64,000 nt of DNA from contig NZ_PJMU01000005.1 of the NCBI RefSeq assembly GCF_002846395.1, forward strand, positions 1 through 64,000, in the 5' to 3' direction. The notes beneath the pieces are model-generated. The model did no database searches. It was not told the DNA's origin and saw only the letters and a program-made list of their open reading frames with translations. Shown in pieces: positions 1-7,886 of the stretch. Made by a program: the position numbers and the translations under genes. The stretch is from Pontibacter ramchanderi. Its GTDB lineage: Bacteria; Bacteroidota; Bacteroidia; Cytophagales; Hymenobacteraceae. Positions within the stretch are counted from its first letter, which is position 1; every line of letters starts with the position of its first letter.

Positions 1-59
1 GCCGCCCTGCCGGCTAGCCTTGTCCCTCTCCCCCGAACCGTATGTCCGGGTTGGGAGTG

Positions 60-89
60 CAAAGGTCGCAAAAGTTTTCTTCTCCGCAA
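60..89 (-). promoter_or_regulatory. strong promoter-like element, possibly of an rRNA operon
   Basis: On the minus strand, TTG (complement of 87-89) is followed after 19 nt by GACCTTTG (complement of 60-67). This fits the Bacteroidota housekeeping promoter, TTG-N19/20-TAnnTTTG, except for G in place of the first T. The layout and the flanking C/G-rich leader resemble rRNA operon promoters of the group, so an rRNA operon may lie just left of the window. That last step is inference. Confidence 0.45.
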
Positions 90-268
90 GGGGTAACCGA
101 CAACTTTCAGCTTCCCCGCCCCCGGGTTCCGCCTAACTGCCTGACCGGCACGCCGAATAGTTTTTAAATTTCTTGCGGGTTTTGTCGCCTCTTAGCGATA
201 CAAGCCTTTACTGCCTGCATTGCTAAGAGGCTGTTTGTTTTCAGAGCTTTTGATACTCTAAAGATTCA

Positions 269-370
269 GGCTGTTTAATTGGCAACTTTCATAAGGAGAT
301 TGTCTGTACAATCTGTGGAGATTCCCTATGATACACGCTCCAGTTTCCCGTGCGCTAGAGTGTAACAGCC
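269..370 (+). ncRNA. possible structured RNA (unrecognised)
   Basis: Complementary segments nest as a junction. GGCTGTT (269-275) pairs with AACAGCC (364-370) as a closing stem. Inside it, TCATAAGG (289-296) pairs with CCTATGA (325-331, one bulged A) around a hairpin AGATTGT-CTGT-ACAATCT (297-314), and ACGCTC (335-340) pairs with GAGTGT (358-363). The strand is uncertain because the pairing reads both ways. It matches no RNA family I know and may be chance. Confidence 0.25.
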
Positions 371-482
371 AATTTGCCTCTCTTAGTTCCAAGTGTTTTC
401 ACTTTTTAAAAATTTCTTTTCTGCCCTATGCCCATTTCTTCTGCTGATAGCTTATTAAACTCCTATAACCATTATAATACAA

Positions 483-508
483 AAGGCCCTCTCTTTCGAA
501 AGGGCCTT
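483..508 (-). terminator. terminator after the DUF2480 gene
   Basis: AAGGCCCT pairs with AGGGCCTT around a 10-nt loop. On the minus strand the stem is followed by TTTTG. It lies 20 nt beyond the stop codon. Confidence 0.75.
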
Positions 509-527
509 GTTTTATATTTATGCCAGC

Positions 528-1040
528 CTATTCTGCTTTTGGTCTTTTGTATAATGGGACCGTACTACATGGCTCACCATACATCAGGCTACTTACTACC
601 GGAAGTAGCTTTCTCATGATTTCTACATAAGCATACGTTGGCACAGGTATGCTGCCACATCCTTTGATGACAACTTTACCGTCACGGTATTCTTCTGGAT
701 CTATTTTGGCTATGGCCTCCTGCATCAGCGCTTGTTCTAATGCATCTAAGTCTCCAAACACATAGTAGTTCGCATGAGCCTGTAGCTTTGTTGCGAGCAG
801 CATGTAGGCCCAGGTTGGCACAATAGCATCTACTGAACAAGTAATGGCCACGTTCTTTCCTGCATACATCGACCAATCGTGCTCTTTAACAAAGGCCCTG
901 AAATCTTTCTCGCGCAGGATCAATCCCTGGAACAAGTTCTCTTTTATATCATACACAACGCGCTCACCTGGATGGAGCAGTTCCTCCAGGTTTAGCGTTA
1001 CGAGTGCACTCTGTGCAACTTTGTTTATTATATCCGACAT
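528..1040 (-). CDS. DUF2480 family protein
   Basis: This 170-residue soluble protein matches the DUF2480 family, which is confined to Bacteroidota and has no assigned function. There is no signal peptide or membrane segment. Two internally similar stretches are visible, CSVDAIVPTWAY in the middle and CGSIPVPTYAY near the end, which suggests an ancient internal repeat; the C-terminus carries the family-typical GEPCSTVPLYK. The ATG at 1038-1040 lies 9 nt after the tsaB stop on the same strand, so the two are probably co-transcribed, with a terminator following. The family call is from memory of its motifs. Confidence 0.8.
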   Translation of the reverse strand: MSDIINKVAQSALVTLNLEELLHPGERVVYDIKENLFQGLILREKDFRAFVKEHDWSMYAGKNVAITCSVDAIVPTWAYMLLATKLQAHANYYVFGDLDALEQALMQEAIAKIDPEEYRDGKVVIKGCGSIPVPTYAYVEIMRKLLPVVSSLMYGEPCSTVPLYKRPKAE

Positions 1041-1049
1041 TGCTATGGC

Positions 1050-1748
1050 TTATTTTATGTTATTCTTACTAGGGCTTGTTATATAAACATCCTTTAAATA
1101 GAAGGGTTCATAATATGCCACGTCTTCAAAGGCTTGTTGCTCGTACTTTGCTACTGCCAATTGGCCAATTGGTTTGGCAGATGGTTGTATGCTGTCCAGA
1201 AACAAAGCGTACGGATTTCCCTCTTGTAGCTTTTTGAACTTCGCAGACCCATTCCCAAAAAAGATGATGGACTGACTGGCTAGTTGCGCTTGCAGGCTTT
1301 GTTCGTCCAGCACGATTGGCGCTACCGGCAGTACCTCTTCCAGATTGGAGTTGAGCAAGCAGGTATACACCTCCATTCGGCGGGCATCGATCATGGGGCA
1401 GAACAGGTAGTCCTGTGCATTCGGTATACTGTCTATTGCCTGCTTAGCCAACCCGTATAAAGTAGACACCTCCAACAGTGGAATATCCAGCGCATAGCAA
1501 AGTCCTTTGGCTGTGGAGCTACCAATGCGCAAACCGGTATATGAGCCCGGTCCTCCTGAAACTGCTACTGCACTTAGGTCATGCAAGTTATAGCCACAGT
1601 TTTCGACAAGCTGGGAAATCATCACCGTGATATGGGACGAGTGGGACTTTTCGATCTGCAGCTCAGATGCCCCCAGCAAGTCCGCTCCTTTATATAAGGC
1701 AACAGAACATACGGTAGATGAGGTTTCGAGTGCGAGCAGTAGTGGCAT
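1050..1748 (-). CDS. tsaB: tRNA threonylcarbamoyladenosine biosynthesis protein TsaB
   Basis: TsaB is the inactive ASKHA-fold partner that dimerises with TsaD and, with TsaE, makes N6-threonylcarbamoyladenosine at position 37 of ANN-reading tRNAs. The N-terminal LALETSSTVCSVAL strand-turn-strand and the VSGGPGSYTGLRIG segment are diagnostic. I start at ATG 1746-1748 (232 residues) because the family begins a few residues before LALETS; the longer frame to 1805 adds 19 unrelated residues and enters the upstream terminator. It lies between the S41 protease and DUF2480 genes and probably heads a two-gene unit. Confidence 0.93.
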   Translation of the reverse strand: MPLLLALETSSTVCSVALYKGADLLGASELQIEKSHSSHITVMISQLVENCGYNLHDLSAVAVSGGPGSYTGLRIGSSTAKGLCYALDIPLLEVSTLYGLAKQAIDSIPNAQDYLFCPMIDARRMEVYTCLLNSNLEEVLPVAPIVLDEQSLQAQLASQSIIFFGNGSAKFKKLQEGNPYALFLDSIQPSAKPIGQLAVAKYEQQAFEDVAYYEPFYLKDVYITSPSKNNIK

Positions 1749-1804
1749 GCTTAGTACTAATAATGAATGATAAGACAAAAGTACGCTTGAAAGTGCAAGA
1801 AACA

Positions 1805-1837
1805 AAAAGGGTGACGCCAGACCGACATCACCCTTTT
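1805..1837 (-). terminator. terminator after the S41 protease gene
   Basis: A 10-bp stem AAAAGGGTGA/TCACCCTTTT with a 13-nt loop lies 18 nt past the protease stop. On the minus strand it is followed by a T-rich stretch. It separates ctp from tsaB. Confidence 0.85.
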
Positions 1838-1854
1838 GTATATAACCTGAGTAT

Positions 1855-3504
1855 TTACTTTACCTTAAGATAAGAAGCATACTCTTGCTGATTGTCGAGA
1901 ACACGCTTTGCCATCAGGATATCCGGGTCGTCGTCAAACGAAGATTCAATGTAGCCTTTCTGCAGATAGTAACGGGAAGCGATCTCAGCCTCCAGCATTT
2001 CCTGGATCTCGGTGCGGAAGCGCATCAGGTCGTTTGACTTGTTATGCGACACTTTCTTCTTGATGGCATCCAGCTCCAATTTGATGTCCTCAAGGTGTTT
2101 TCCACTTTTTGCCTGCTCTGTCAGCTCTTCCAGTTCACGCTCTACCTTAGTCGTATAATTTACGTCTTTGTTATCCAGGAAAGCGACAAACTTCTGGTAG
2201 TCGGCATCGGTTAACTTAAACTGTTTGGCTGAAGGTATGCTGGGGTTCTCGGCTCTGTACTTGTTGGCGTACTCAAAGAAGTAACCTTTTGAGGCGATTG
2301 TCCTGGCAATTTCAGAATAAGTTTTGCGGGTTACCTCCACATCCGGACTCACGCCACCGCCATCGTATACAATACGTCCACCGGCAGTTTTATGGGCCAC
2401 TTTAAGTGAGTCCGGAATTTTACCGGCGCTGCCATCTTCGTTGCGGTGTTTGTAATCGATGGCCTGGATGCTGCGGCCGCTCGGGATGTAATATTTAGCT
2501 GTTGTTACCTTCAGTTGCGAATTATACGAGAGCGGACGCGTTGCCTGCACCAGGCCTTTTCCGAAAGTACGCTCCCCTACCAGCACGGCACGGTCATAGT
2601 CTTGCATCACACCAGCCACAATCTCTGAAGCCGAAGCACTGCGTGAGCTGGTCAGAATCACCATCGGAATGGTCTTGTCCAGTGGCTCGTCTAATGCTTT
2701 GTAGGTTTTGTTCCACTCCTTTACCTTACCTTTGGTGCTAACGATATCCCGGCCTTTGTCCACAAACAGGTTGGAGATGTTCACCGCTTCGTGCAGCAAG
2801 CCACCCGGATTGTCGCGCAAATCGAAAATGATCTTTTTAGCTCCCTGTTCTTTCAGTTTCTGAACGGCGGTTCGCACCTCCTTGGAAGCATCCACTGTAA
2901 AACCTGATAACTGGAAATAACCAACCTCGTTATCGATCATACCATAGTAAGGCACATTGTCTACCATGATGTTGGCGCGGGTAAGCTCTACTGTTCTGGG
3001 CTTCGTTTGGCCGTAGCTTTTCACTTCGAGTTTTACAACAGAGTTGGCTTGTCCCTTGAGCAGTTTGCTAACTTCTGAAGTGGTCTTGCTGGAAACGTTT
3101 ACCCCATCGATCTTCAGAATTTCGTCGCCAATGACCAGGCCCGCCTTATGGGCAGGAGAATTTTCATAGGGCATTTGCACCACAATCTTGTTGTCGCGGC
3201 TGCCAATGAGTGCACCAATACCACCGTACTGGCCGGTCGTCATGGTGCGAAAATCTTCAATATCGTCTTCGGGGATGTAGTTAGTATAGGGGTCGAGCGA
3301 CTTGAGCATCGCGTCTATACCTGTGCGCACCAGTTTGGAGGGCGGCACTTCGTCTACATAATAGGTGTTTACTTCTTTGAAAAGCGTGGCAAAAACGTCG
3401 AGGTTCTTGGCAATTTCGAAATAACGCTCGGACTCCGTCTTAAAAGAGAAGAGGGTCAGCGCTAAGCTGCCGGCGAGGATGCCAGCTATCCATTTCTTAT
3501 ACAT
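1855..3504 (-). CDS. ctpA: S41 family carboxyl-terminal processing peptidase
   Basis: This is a 549-residue periplasmic serine protease of the CtpA/Prc group, which cuts near the C-termini of envelope substrates. It has an N-terminal signal anchor (residues 4-21), a PDZ domain around 85-165 opening with GGIGALIG, and the S41 catalytic domain. The nucleophile Ser sits in SRSASASEIVAG near residue 290 and the general-base Lys in GERTFGKGLVQ about 25 residues later. The C-terminal 130 residues are helical and charged. It follows rpmH-rnpA, an order often seen in Bacteroidota, and ends at a strong terminator. The symbol is by family, not proven orthology. Confidence 0.9.
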   Translation of the reverse strand: MYKKWIAGILAGSLALTLFSFKTESERYFEIAKNLDVFATLFKEVNTYYVDEVPPSKLVRTGIDAMLKSLDPYTNYIPEDDIEDFRTMTTGQYGGIGALIGSRDNKIVVQMPYENSPAHKAGLVIGDEILKIDGVNVSSKTTSEVSKLLKGQANSVVKLEVKSYGQTKPRTVELTRANIMVDNVPYYGMIDNEVGYFQLSGFTVDASKEVRTAVQKLKEQGAKKIIFDLRDNPGGLLHEAVNISNLFVDKGRDIVSTKGKVKEWNKTYKALDEPLDKTIPMVILTSSRSASASEIVAGVMQDYDRAVLVGERTFGKGLVQATRPLSYNSQLKVTTAKYYIPSGRSIQAIDYKHRNEDGSAGKIPDSLKVAHKTAGGRIVYDGGGVSPDVEVTRKTYSEIARTIASKGYFFEYANKYRAENPSIPSAKQFKLTDADYQKFVAFLDNKDVNYTTKVERELEELTEQAKSGKHLEDIKLELDAIKKKVSHNKSNDLMRFRTEIQEMLEAEIASRYYLQKGYIESSFDDDPDILMAKRVLDNQQEYASYLKVK

Positions 3505-3532
3505 AGAATTCCAGGTTTAGGGCGGGGTAAGA

Positions 3533-3943
3533 CTATCTAGTCAAACAACGTTCCAAACCGGAAATTAGTTTTTTTTGGATTGTATCAAAGGATTTTTTTT
3601 CCTTGCCGATATAAATAATGGCAAGAAGGCCGGGAGCCTTCCCCTGATGTTGGGTAAGTAGGTGCTTGTTGAGGCGGTAAGCCTCACGTATCTGGCGCTT
3701 CAGGCGATTCCGGTCGACGGCGCGCTTAAAATGACGCTTCGATACGGAGATGACCAGCTTTGTGCTTTCGGAAAGAGGTGCTTCGGGCGAGTGGTATACA
3801 AACCGGAGCGGATACAAATTAAAAGAAGAACCCTTGCTAAACAGCAGCGAGATGAGGCGCTTACTGCACAAGCGTTCTTCTTTCGAATATGTATAGGAAA
3901 TCGGCTGCTCTGCTGCTTGGTCTTTAGCTGGATCCATACGCAT
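3533..3943 (-). CDS. rnpA: ribonuclease P protein component
   Basis: RnpA is the basic protein subunit that helps the RNase P RNA trim 5' leaders from pre-tRNAs. The core signature is present: KLVISVSKRHFKRAVDRNRLKRQIREAYR. Position next to rpmH, transcribed the same way, is near-universal. The start is uncertain: a TTG at 3970 would give 145 residues and sit 8 nt behind the rpmH stop; I chose the first ATG (3943, 136 residues), and another ATG lies at 3937. All leave the conserved domain, which begins at SKEERL, intact. Confidence 0.92.
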   Translation of the reverse strand: MRMDPAKDQAAEQPISYTYSKEERLCSKRLISLLFSKGSSFNLYPLRFVYHSPEAPLSESTKLVISVSKRHFKRAVDRNRLKRQIREAYRLNKHLLTQHQGKAPGLLAIIYIGKEKKSFDTIQKKLISGLERCLTR

Positions 3944-3978
3944 GACGGCTCCGGGCTGAGCAAAGCACAACCAGATTA

Positions 3979-4137
3979 CTAAGCTTTGTGTCTTCTTTCG
4001 TCAGAAACAGTCAGTTTCTTTCTGCCTTTAGCTCTTCTGCTAGCTAGCACTCTTCTACCGTTAGCGGTCTCCATTCTAGATCTGAAACCGTGCTTATTTC
4101 TTCTTTTTCTCTGCGAAGGCTGGAATGTTCTTTTCAT
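3979..4137 (-). CDS. rpmH: 50S ribosomal protein L34
   Basis: This 52-residue gene begins [20 protein letters not shown], the unmistakable L34 start, and ends in ERRHKA. It is rich in Arg and Lys, as expected for an RNA-binding protein buried in the 23S rRNA core. The ATG is at 4135-4137 and the stop at 3979-3981, shortly before rnpA on the same strand, the usual pair. A good Bacteroidota promoter lies about 30 nt upstream. Confidence 0.97.
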   Translation of the reverse strand: MKRTFQPSQRKRRNKHGFRSRMETANGRRVLASRRAKGRKKLTVSDERRHKA

Positions 4138-4165
4138 CGTCTGCCAATGGTTTTATTATGGCCTG

Positions 4166-4196
4166 CAAAATTAGGGAAGCTTTTCTAAAATAGCAA
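4166..4196 (-). promoter_or_regulatory. promoter of rpmH-rnpA
   Basis: On the minus strand TTG (complement of 4194-4196) is followed after 20 nt by TAATTTTG (complement of 4166-4173), a full match to the TAnnTTTG box. The start codon is 28 nt further on, giving a leader of roughly 20 nt. Confidence 0.75.
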
Positions 4197-4365
4197 TGCC
4201 ACCTCCCATATTATTTCTAAAATTACAGAAAAAAGGCACAGCGCACCGTTTCAGGCTAATTTGTTGCGCTGCTATACCTTGGCTCGAGCGGCAACAAAGG
4301 CCTTTGTGCCGGAGTTAAATACAGATTATCTTAATTTTACAACCGACGCTATACCTGCAAACGCC

Positions 4366-6090
4366 ATGATCCGACACCACCTCTCATATGCCAATCCGCT
4401 CACGCACGCTCTGGATATTACCCTTACCATACCTGACAACGAACAGCAAACGCTATACCTGCAGCTGCCCGCCTGGCGACCAGGCCGCTACGAACTCCAG
4501 CATTTCGCTCAGAAGTTGGGCGGTGTTACGGCCACGTCCAACGGCACGGCTATACCTGTGCGCAAAGTCACCAAAGACCGCTGGCTGGTAGAGGCAGGCA
4601 GTGCAGAGAACATAGAGGTAAGGTATAGCTTCTACGCCCGGCAGATGGACGGCGGCGGCTCCTGGCTAGATGAGGAGCAGCTATACCTGAACGGTATCAA
4701 TTGCCTGATGGCCGTAGAAGGACGCGAGCACGAATCGCAGCAGCTGCAACTGGCTATACCTGCCGACTGGCAAATTGCCTGCGGCTTGCCGGAAACAGAA
4801 CCCCATTCCCTACTGGCAAAGGACTACGACCAGCTGGTGGACAGTCCGCTTATTGCCAGCAACTCACTCAAAAAAGAAACCTACACCGTGGCCGGCATTC
4901 CTTTCCACATCTGGATACAGGGCGACTGCCGGCCGGGCTGGGAGCAGATTAAAAAAGACTTTGAGGCCTTCACAAAGGAGCAATTGGAGGTGTTCGGCGA
5001 TTTCCCGGTGGCAGATTATCACTACCTCAACCAGATCCTCCCCTACCGCACTTACCATGGCGTAGAGCATGTTAACTCCACCGTGATCACGCTGGGTCCG
5101 GGCGAGTTGTTGATGACCCCGCCACTGTACAAGGAATTCCTGGGCGTGAGTTCGCACGAGCTCTTCCATGCCTGGAACGTGAAACAGATACGCCCTAAAG
5201 AGATGCTACCATATGATTTCACGGGCGAGAACTACTTCCGGACGGGCTATGTGGCAGAGGGCATCACCACCTATTACGGCGACTACATGCTGGCCCGCTC
5301 CGGTGTGTTTACAGCAGCGCAGTATTTCGAAGAACTCAACACCACACTGCAGCGCTACTTCACCAATCACAGCAGAAACAACATGTCTGTGGCCGACTCT
5401 TCTTTCGACCTCTGGCTCGATGGCTACAAGCCCGGCATACCGGACCGCAAAGTGTCCATTTACATCAAAGGCGCTTTAACTGCCTTGCTATTAGACCTGC
5501 AACTGCGCCGTGCCACAGGCAACCACCAAAACCTGGACACGGTGATGCAGCATCTTTGGAAGGAATTTGGAAAACGCGGGATTGGGTATACCGAAGTAGA
5601 TTACAAACAACTGGTGCTGCGGGCCGGAGGCGAGACATTTGAGACTTATTTTGAGCGCTACATAGAAGGTACAGCTCCTATTGGGGGCGCATTGGATGAA
5701 GCGCTTGGCTTTGTCGGCTGCACCCTGAACTCTGAGAAAAGCGCGTTGCTGTATGAAAGTGTTTTTGGGTTTAAGGTGATTGCTGATGCGCAATCAACCA
5801 AAGTGACGGCCATTGCGCCCAACTCTCCTGCGAGCGAAGCCCTCAGCACGGATGACGAATTGATTGCCCTTAACGGACGCAAGATCGAGCAGAACCTGCA
5901 GGCTCTCCTTGCCGACATGGACCTAGCCCAAGGTATAGCGCTCACTCTTTTCAGGAATAAGCAGTTGCGGCGCGTTGAATTGCGACCAAGGCAGCAGACA
6001 TACTACACCAGGTATAGCATTTCTAAAAAACCGGACGCCACAGACGCCGAGAAGCAAAATTTCAGGTTGTGGCTGAAGCAGGACTTTTAG
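4366..6090 (+). CDS. M61 family metallopeptidase with PDZ domain
   Basis: The protein is 574 residues from ATG 4366, where MIRHHLSYANPLTH matches the usual family start; a longer frame from TTG 4261 adds 35 poor residues. M61 enzymes are zinc aminopeptidases (glycyl aminopeptidase type). The zinc site HELFHAWN is near residue 264, with the third ligand in the following EGITTYYGDYML helix. An N-terminal beta domain precedes it and a PDZ domain occupies roughly residues 470-555 (SPASEALSTDDELIALNG). No signal peptide is obvious. Its stop overlaps the stop of the convergent FAD reductase by 3 nt. The frame carries eight or so copies of the CTATACCT word. Confidence 0.9.
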   Translation: MIRHHLSYANPLTHALDITLTIPDNEQQTLYLQLPAWRPGRYELQHFAQKLGGVTATSNGTAIPVRKVTKDRWLVEAGSAENIEVRYSFYARQMDGGGSWLDEEQLYLNGINCLMAVEGREHESQQLQLAIPADWQIACGLPETEPHSLLAKDYDQLVDSPLIASNSLKKETYTVAGIPFHIWIQGDCRPGWEQIKKDFEAFTKEQLEVFGDFPVADYHYLNQILPYRTYHGVEHVNSTVITLGPGELLMTPPLYKEFLGVSSHELFHAWNVKQIRPKEMLPYDFTGENYFRTGYVAEGITTYYGDYMLARSGVFTAAQYFEELNTTLQRYFTNHSRNNMSVADSSFDLWLDGYKPGIPDRKVSIYIKGALTALLLDLQLRRATGNHQNLDTVMQHLWKEFGKRGIGYTEVDYKQLVLRAGGETFETYFERYIEGTAPIGGALDEALGFVGCTLNSEKSALLYESVFGFKVIADAQSTKVTAIAPNSPASEALSTDDELIALNGRKIEQNLQALLADMDLAQGIALTLFRNKQLRRVELRPRQQTYYTRYSISKKPDATDAEKQNFRLWLKQDF

Positions 6091-7325
6091 TTGAACAGCA
6101 GCTTGAGATAAAACGATGGCTGCTTGAGGCGCTCGCGCAAGTCGAGGTCGGTGAACATGCAGGAAATAGTCTCGGCGAGGGCTTTGTTTTTGGAAGCTTT
6201 GCTGGCTACCTGGTTGAAAAGCCAGGGGTAGTCTAACAGGCGCTGCATGCGGCGGCTAAGCTTTAGCTCCTTCCAGAGCCGGTTGTACACGGCTTTGTCG
6301 TAGCCTTGCATGAAGTCGGCGGAAAAGTTCTGCTGCTGCAGGCACAGCCCGGCTTGCGCAGCTGCCCAACGGCCGCTGATCATGGCATTGCTGATGCCCT
6401 CGCCGGTAAAAGGATCGATGAGGGAAGCCGCATCGCCCACCAGCATGTAGTTATCGCCTGAAATCACCCGCTTCTTCGAGCCGAGCGGAAGGCCATACCC
6501 TTTGATGTCGCCCACCAGCTCGGCATTGGCAAAGCGCTCTTTGAATTCCGGGTGTGTTTCAATGATGCGAAGCATCTCCTTTTTAAGGTTCACCTTTTTC
6601 TGGCTCACCGTCTCGCTCAGCATCCCTACCCCTACATTGGCATAGCCATCGGGCAAGGGGAAGATCCAGAAATAGCCCGGCAGAAAATCTTTGAGAAAGT
6701 GCAGCTCGATGAAATTATCCTGATCCAGTCCTGCCACATTTCTGTAATAGGCCCTGAGGCCGGCACAGTAGTGCTCGGGCTCCTGTTTTATACCTGCGTG
6801 GTGCCGCGCAAAAGCCGAATGCGCTCCATTGGCCGCAATCAGCAAGCGGGTGTTGAAAAGCTGTTCGCCACTTTTGTCTGAAAGCGAAAAACCCTGCGCC
6901 GTCCTTTCAACAGTGGCAATGTCTATACCTTCGAGCAAGGAAATTTCCGGGCGCTTTTTCACTTCCTCAATCAGAAAGTTATCAAAATCAATGCGCTTGG
7001 AAATATAACCGGAAGGTACATCCCGCTCAGGATCATACTCATACCTGAAGGGCACGCTCAGTTTGTGGCCGGCCGGCGAGATAAAATGGATCCCCCATGA
7101 AGGCAGTTGCTCCTGTTGCTCTCCTAACAAAGCAGGCAAATTCGGCGAAATGCGCTTCAGCTCGTTTACCACCTTGCCGCTCAGGGCATCACCGCACACT
7201 TTGTCGCGCGGGAAAACAGCCTTGTCGATGAGCACACAGGGTATACCCTGGTTAGCCAGGTGCAGGGCTGCGGTGGCGCCGCCGGGTCCGGCGCCCAGGA
7301 TGCAAATGTCGTGGTGTTGGAGCAT
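6087..7325 (-). CDS. geranylgeranyl reductase family FAD-dependent oxidoreductase
   Basis: A 412-residue flavoprotein. The N-terminus has the dinucleotide motif GAGPGGATAAL (residues 10-20) with CGDALSG shortly after, and the C-terminal half has the FAD-pyrophosphate motif GDAASLIDPFTGEGISNAM. The sequence belongs with the geranylgeranyl reductase/halogenase-like group, whose members reduce polyprenyl chains or oxidise small molecules. The true substrate cannot be read from sequence. It is a single gene converging on the M61 peptidase gene with overlapping stops and no room for a terminator. Confidence 0.85.
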   Translation of the reverse strand: MLQHHDICILGAGPGGATAALHLANQGIPCVLIDKAVFPRDKVCGDALSGKVVNELKRISPNLPALLGEQQEQLPSWGIHFISPAGHKLSVPFRYEYDPERDVPSGYISKRIDFDNFLIEEVKKRPEISLLEGIDIATVERTAQGFSLSDKSGEQLFNTRLLIAANGAHSAFARHHAGIKQEPEHYCAGLRAYYRNVAGLDQDNFIELHFLKDFLPGYFWIFPLPDGYANVGVGMLSETVSQKKVNLKKEMLRIIETHPEFKERFANAELVGDIKGYGLPLGSKKRVISGDNYMLVGDAASLIDPFTGEGISNAMISGRWAAAQAGLCLQQQNFSADFMQGYDKAVYNRLWKELKLSRRMQRLLDYPWLFNQVASKASKNKALAETISCMFTDLDLRERLKQPSFYLKLLFN

Positions 7326-7401
7326 AGGTATGATTGGGTAGCGGGAGCTAAAATAGAAAGCAAACCCGAGCCAATCGCTATACCTGTCCGAAAAAGCACA
7401 T

Positions 7402-7428
7402 AAAAAAAGGAAAGCCCGTGGGCCTTCC
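7402..7428 (-). terminator. terminator after the 66-residue protein gene
   Basis: GGAAAGCCC pairs with GGGCCTTCC, one A-C mismatch, 2-nt loop. On the minus strand the stem is followed by seven T residues. Confidence 0.7.
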
Positions 7429-7467
7429 TCTCCTTTTCCATAGTCTTATTTTGTATTCCTGGCGCAC

Positions 7468-7527
7468 TTACTTGTTGTAAGGGGTGCTTTCGCTGCCTGC
7501 CGCCAGGTCAGGTTTAGTCGCGTTATA
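7468..7527 (-). pseudogene. remnant duplicate of the C-terminal tail of the small protein gene
   Basis: One nucleotide after the stop of the neighbouring 66-residue gene, in another frame, the minus strand encodes 19 residues ending LAAGSESTPYNK and a stop. This mirrors the neighbour's own end, LAKGGNNTPYDKK and stop. The match covers gene end and stop codon, so it looks like the relic of a tandem duplicate or of an earlier, longer C-terminus. Confidence 0.5.
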
Positions 7528-7528
7528 A

Positions 7529-7729
7529 TTACTTCTTGTCGTACGGTGTGTTGTTTCCACCCTTCGCCAGGTTACGGTTTGGGTTCTGCACTTTTGTATC
7601 GCTTTCGTTCAATGCGTTTCGGTTCGGGCTCTTGTCGATGTTACCCATCGGCTTGTTTGTGTCCTCTCCTTTCGGGTTGTTTTTCTTCAACTCGTCCAGC
7701 GTCTTTTTATTTTCGTTTTTTAAGCTCAT
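7529..7729 (-). CDS. small basic hydrophilic protein, unrecognised
   Basis: This 66-residue protein starts MSLKNENKKTLDELKKNN and is almost entirely polar, rich in Asn, Lys, Asp and Pro, with no hydrophobic segment; it is probably unstructured. I do not recognise a family. A clear ATG, a terminator downstream and a decayed copy of its tail directly behind it argue that it is a real gene. No function can be proposed. Confidence 0.6.
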   Translation of the reverse strand: MSLKNENKKTLDELKKNNPKGEDTNKPMGNIDKSPNRNALNESDTKVQNPNRNLAKGGNNTPYDKK

Positions 7730-7838
7730 TTCAGTCAGTGTTTAGGTAATCGTATACCTTCCTTGTACCCCATGAACCCCCACTTTGTTACATTTCGGTG
7801 CAAATCAAGCGACCAGCTATACCTGCTCCAAAACAAAA

Positions 7839-7860
7839 AAGGGCAGCTTTCGCTGCCCTT
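7839..7860 (-). terminator. terminator after the PfkB kinase gene
   Basis: An 8-bp stem AAGGGCAG/CTGCCCTT with a 6-nt loop is followed on the minus strand by a T run. It lies 26 nt past the stop. Confidence 0.85.
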
Positions 7861-7886
7861 TTCTACTATTTATAAGTTGCTTATAC

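Larger units (their letters stand above)
1..527. other. gene-free left edge
   Basis: I see no convincing gene here. The stretch holds a promoter pointing left (60-89), a 10-bp hairpin GCCTCTTAGC/GCTAAGAGGC with a 25-nt loop (187-231), a set of nested complementary segments that could fold as an RNA (269-370), a weak hairpin AAGTG/CACTT followed by T residues (391-407), and the terminator of the DUF2480 gene (483-508). The 63-residue reading frame at 428-619 runs through that terminator and is not credible. Confidence 0.6.

Noticed and set aside
428..619. 63-residue plus-strand frame
   Set aside because: It runs through the DUF2480 terminator and into the coding strand of that gene; no family resemblance.
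4261..4365. Longer start of the M61 peptidase (TTG)
   Set aside because: The added 35 residues are not like the family start, and the ATG at 4366 is.
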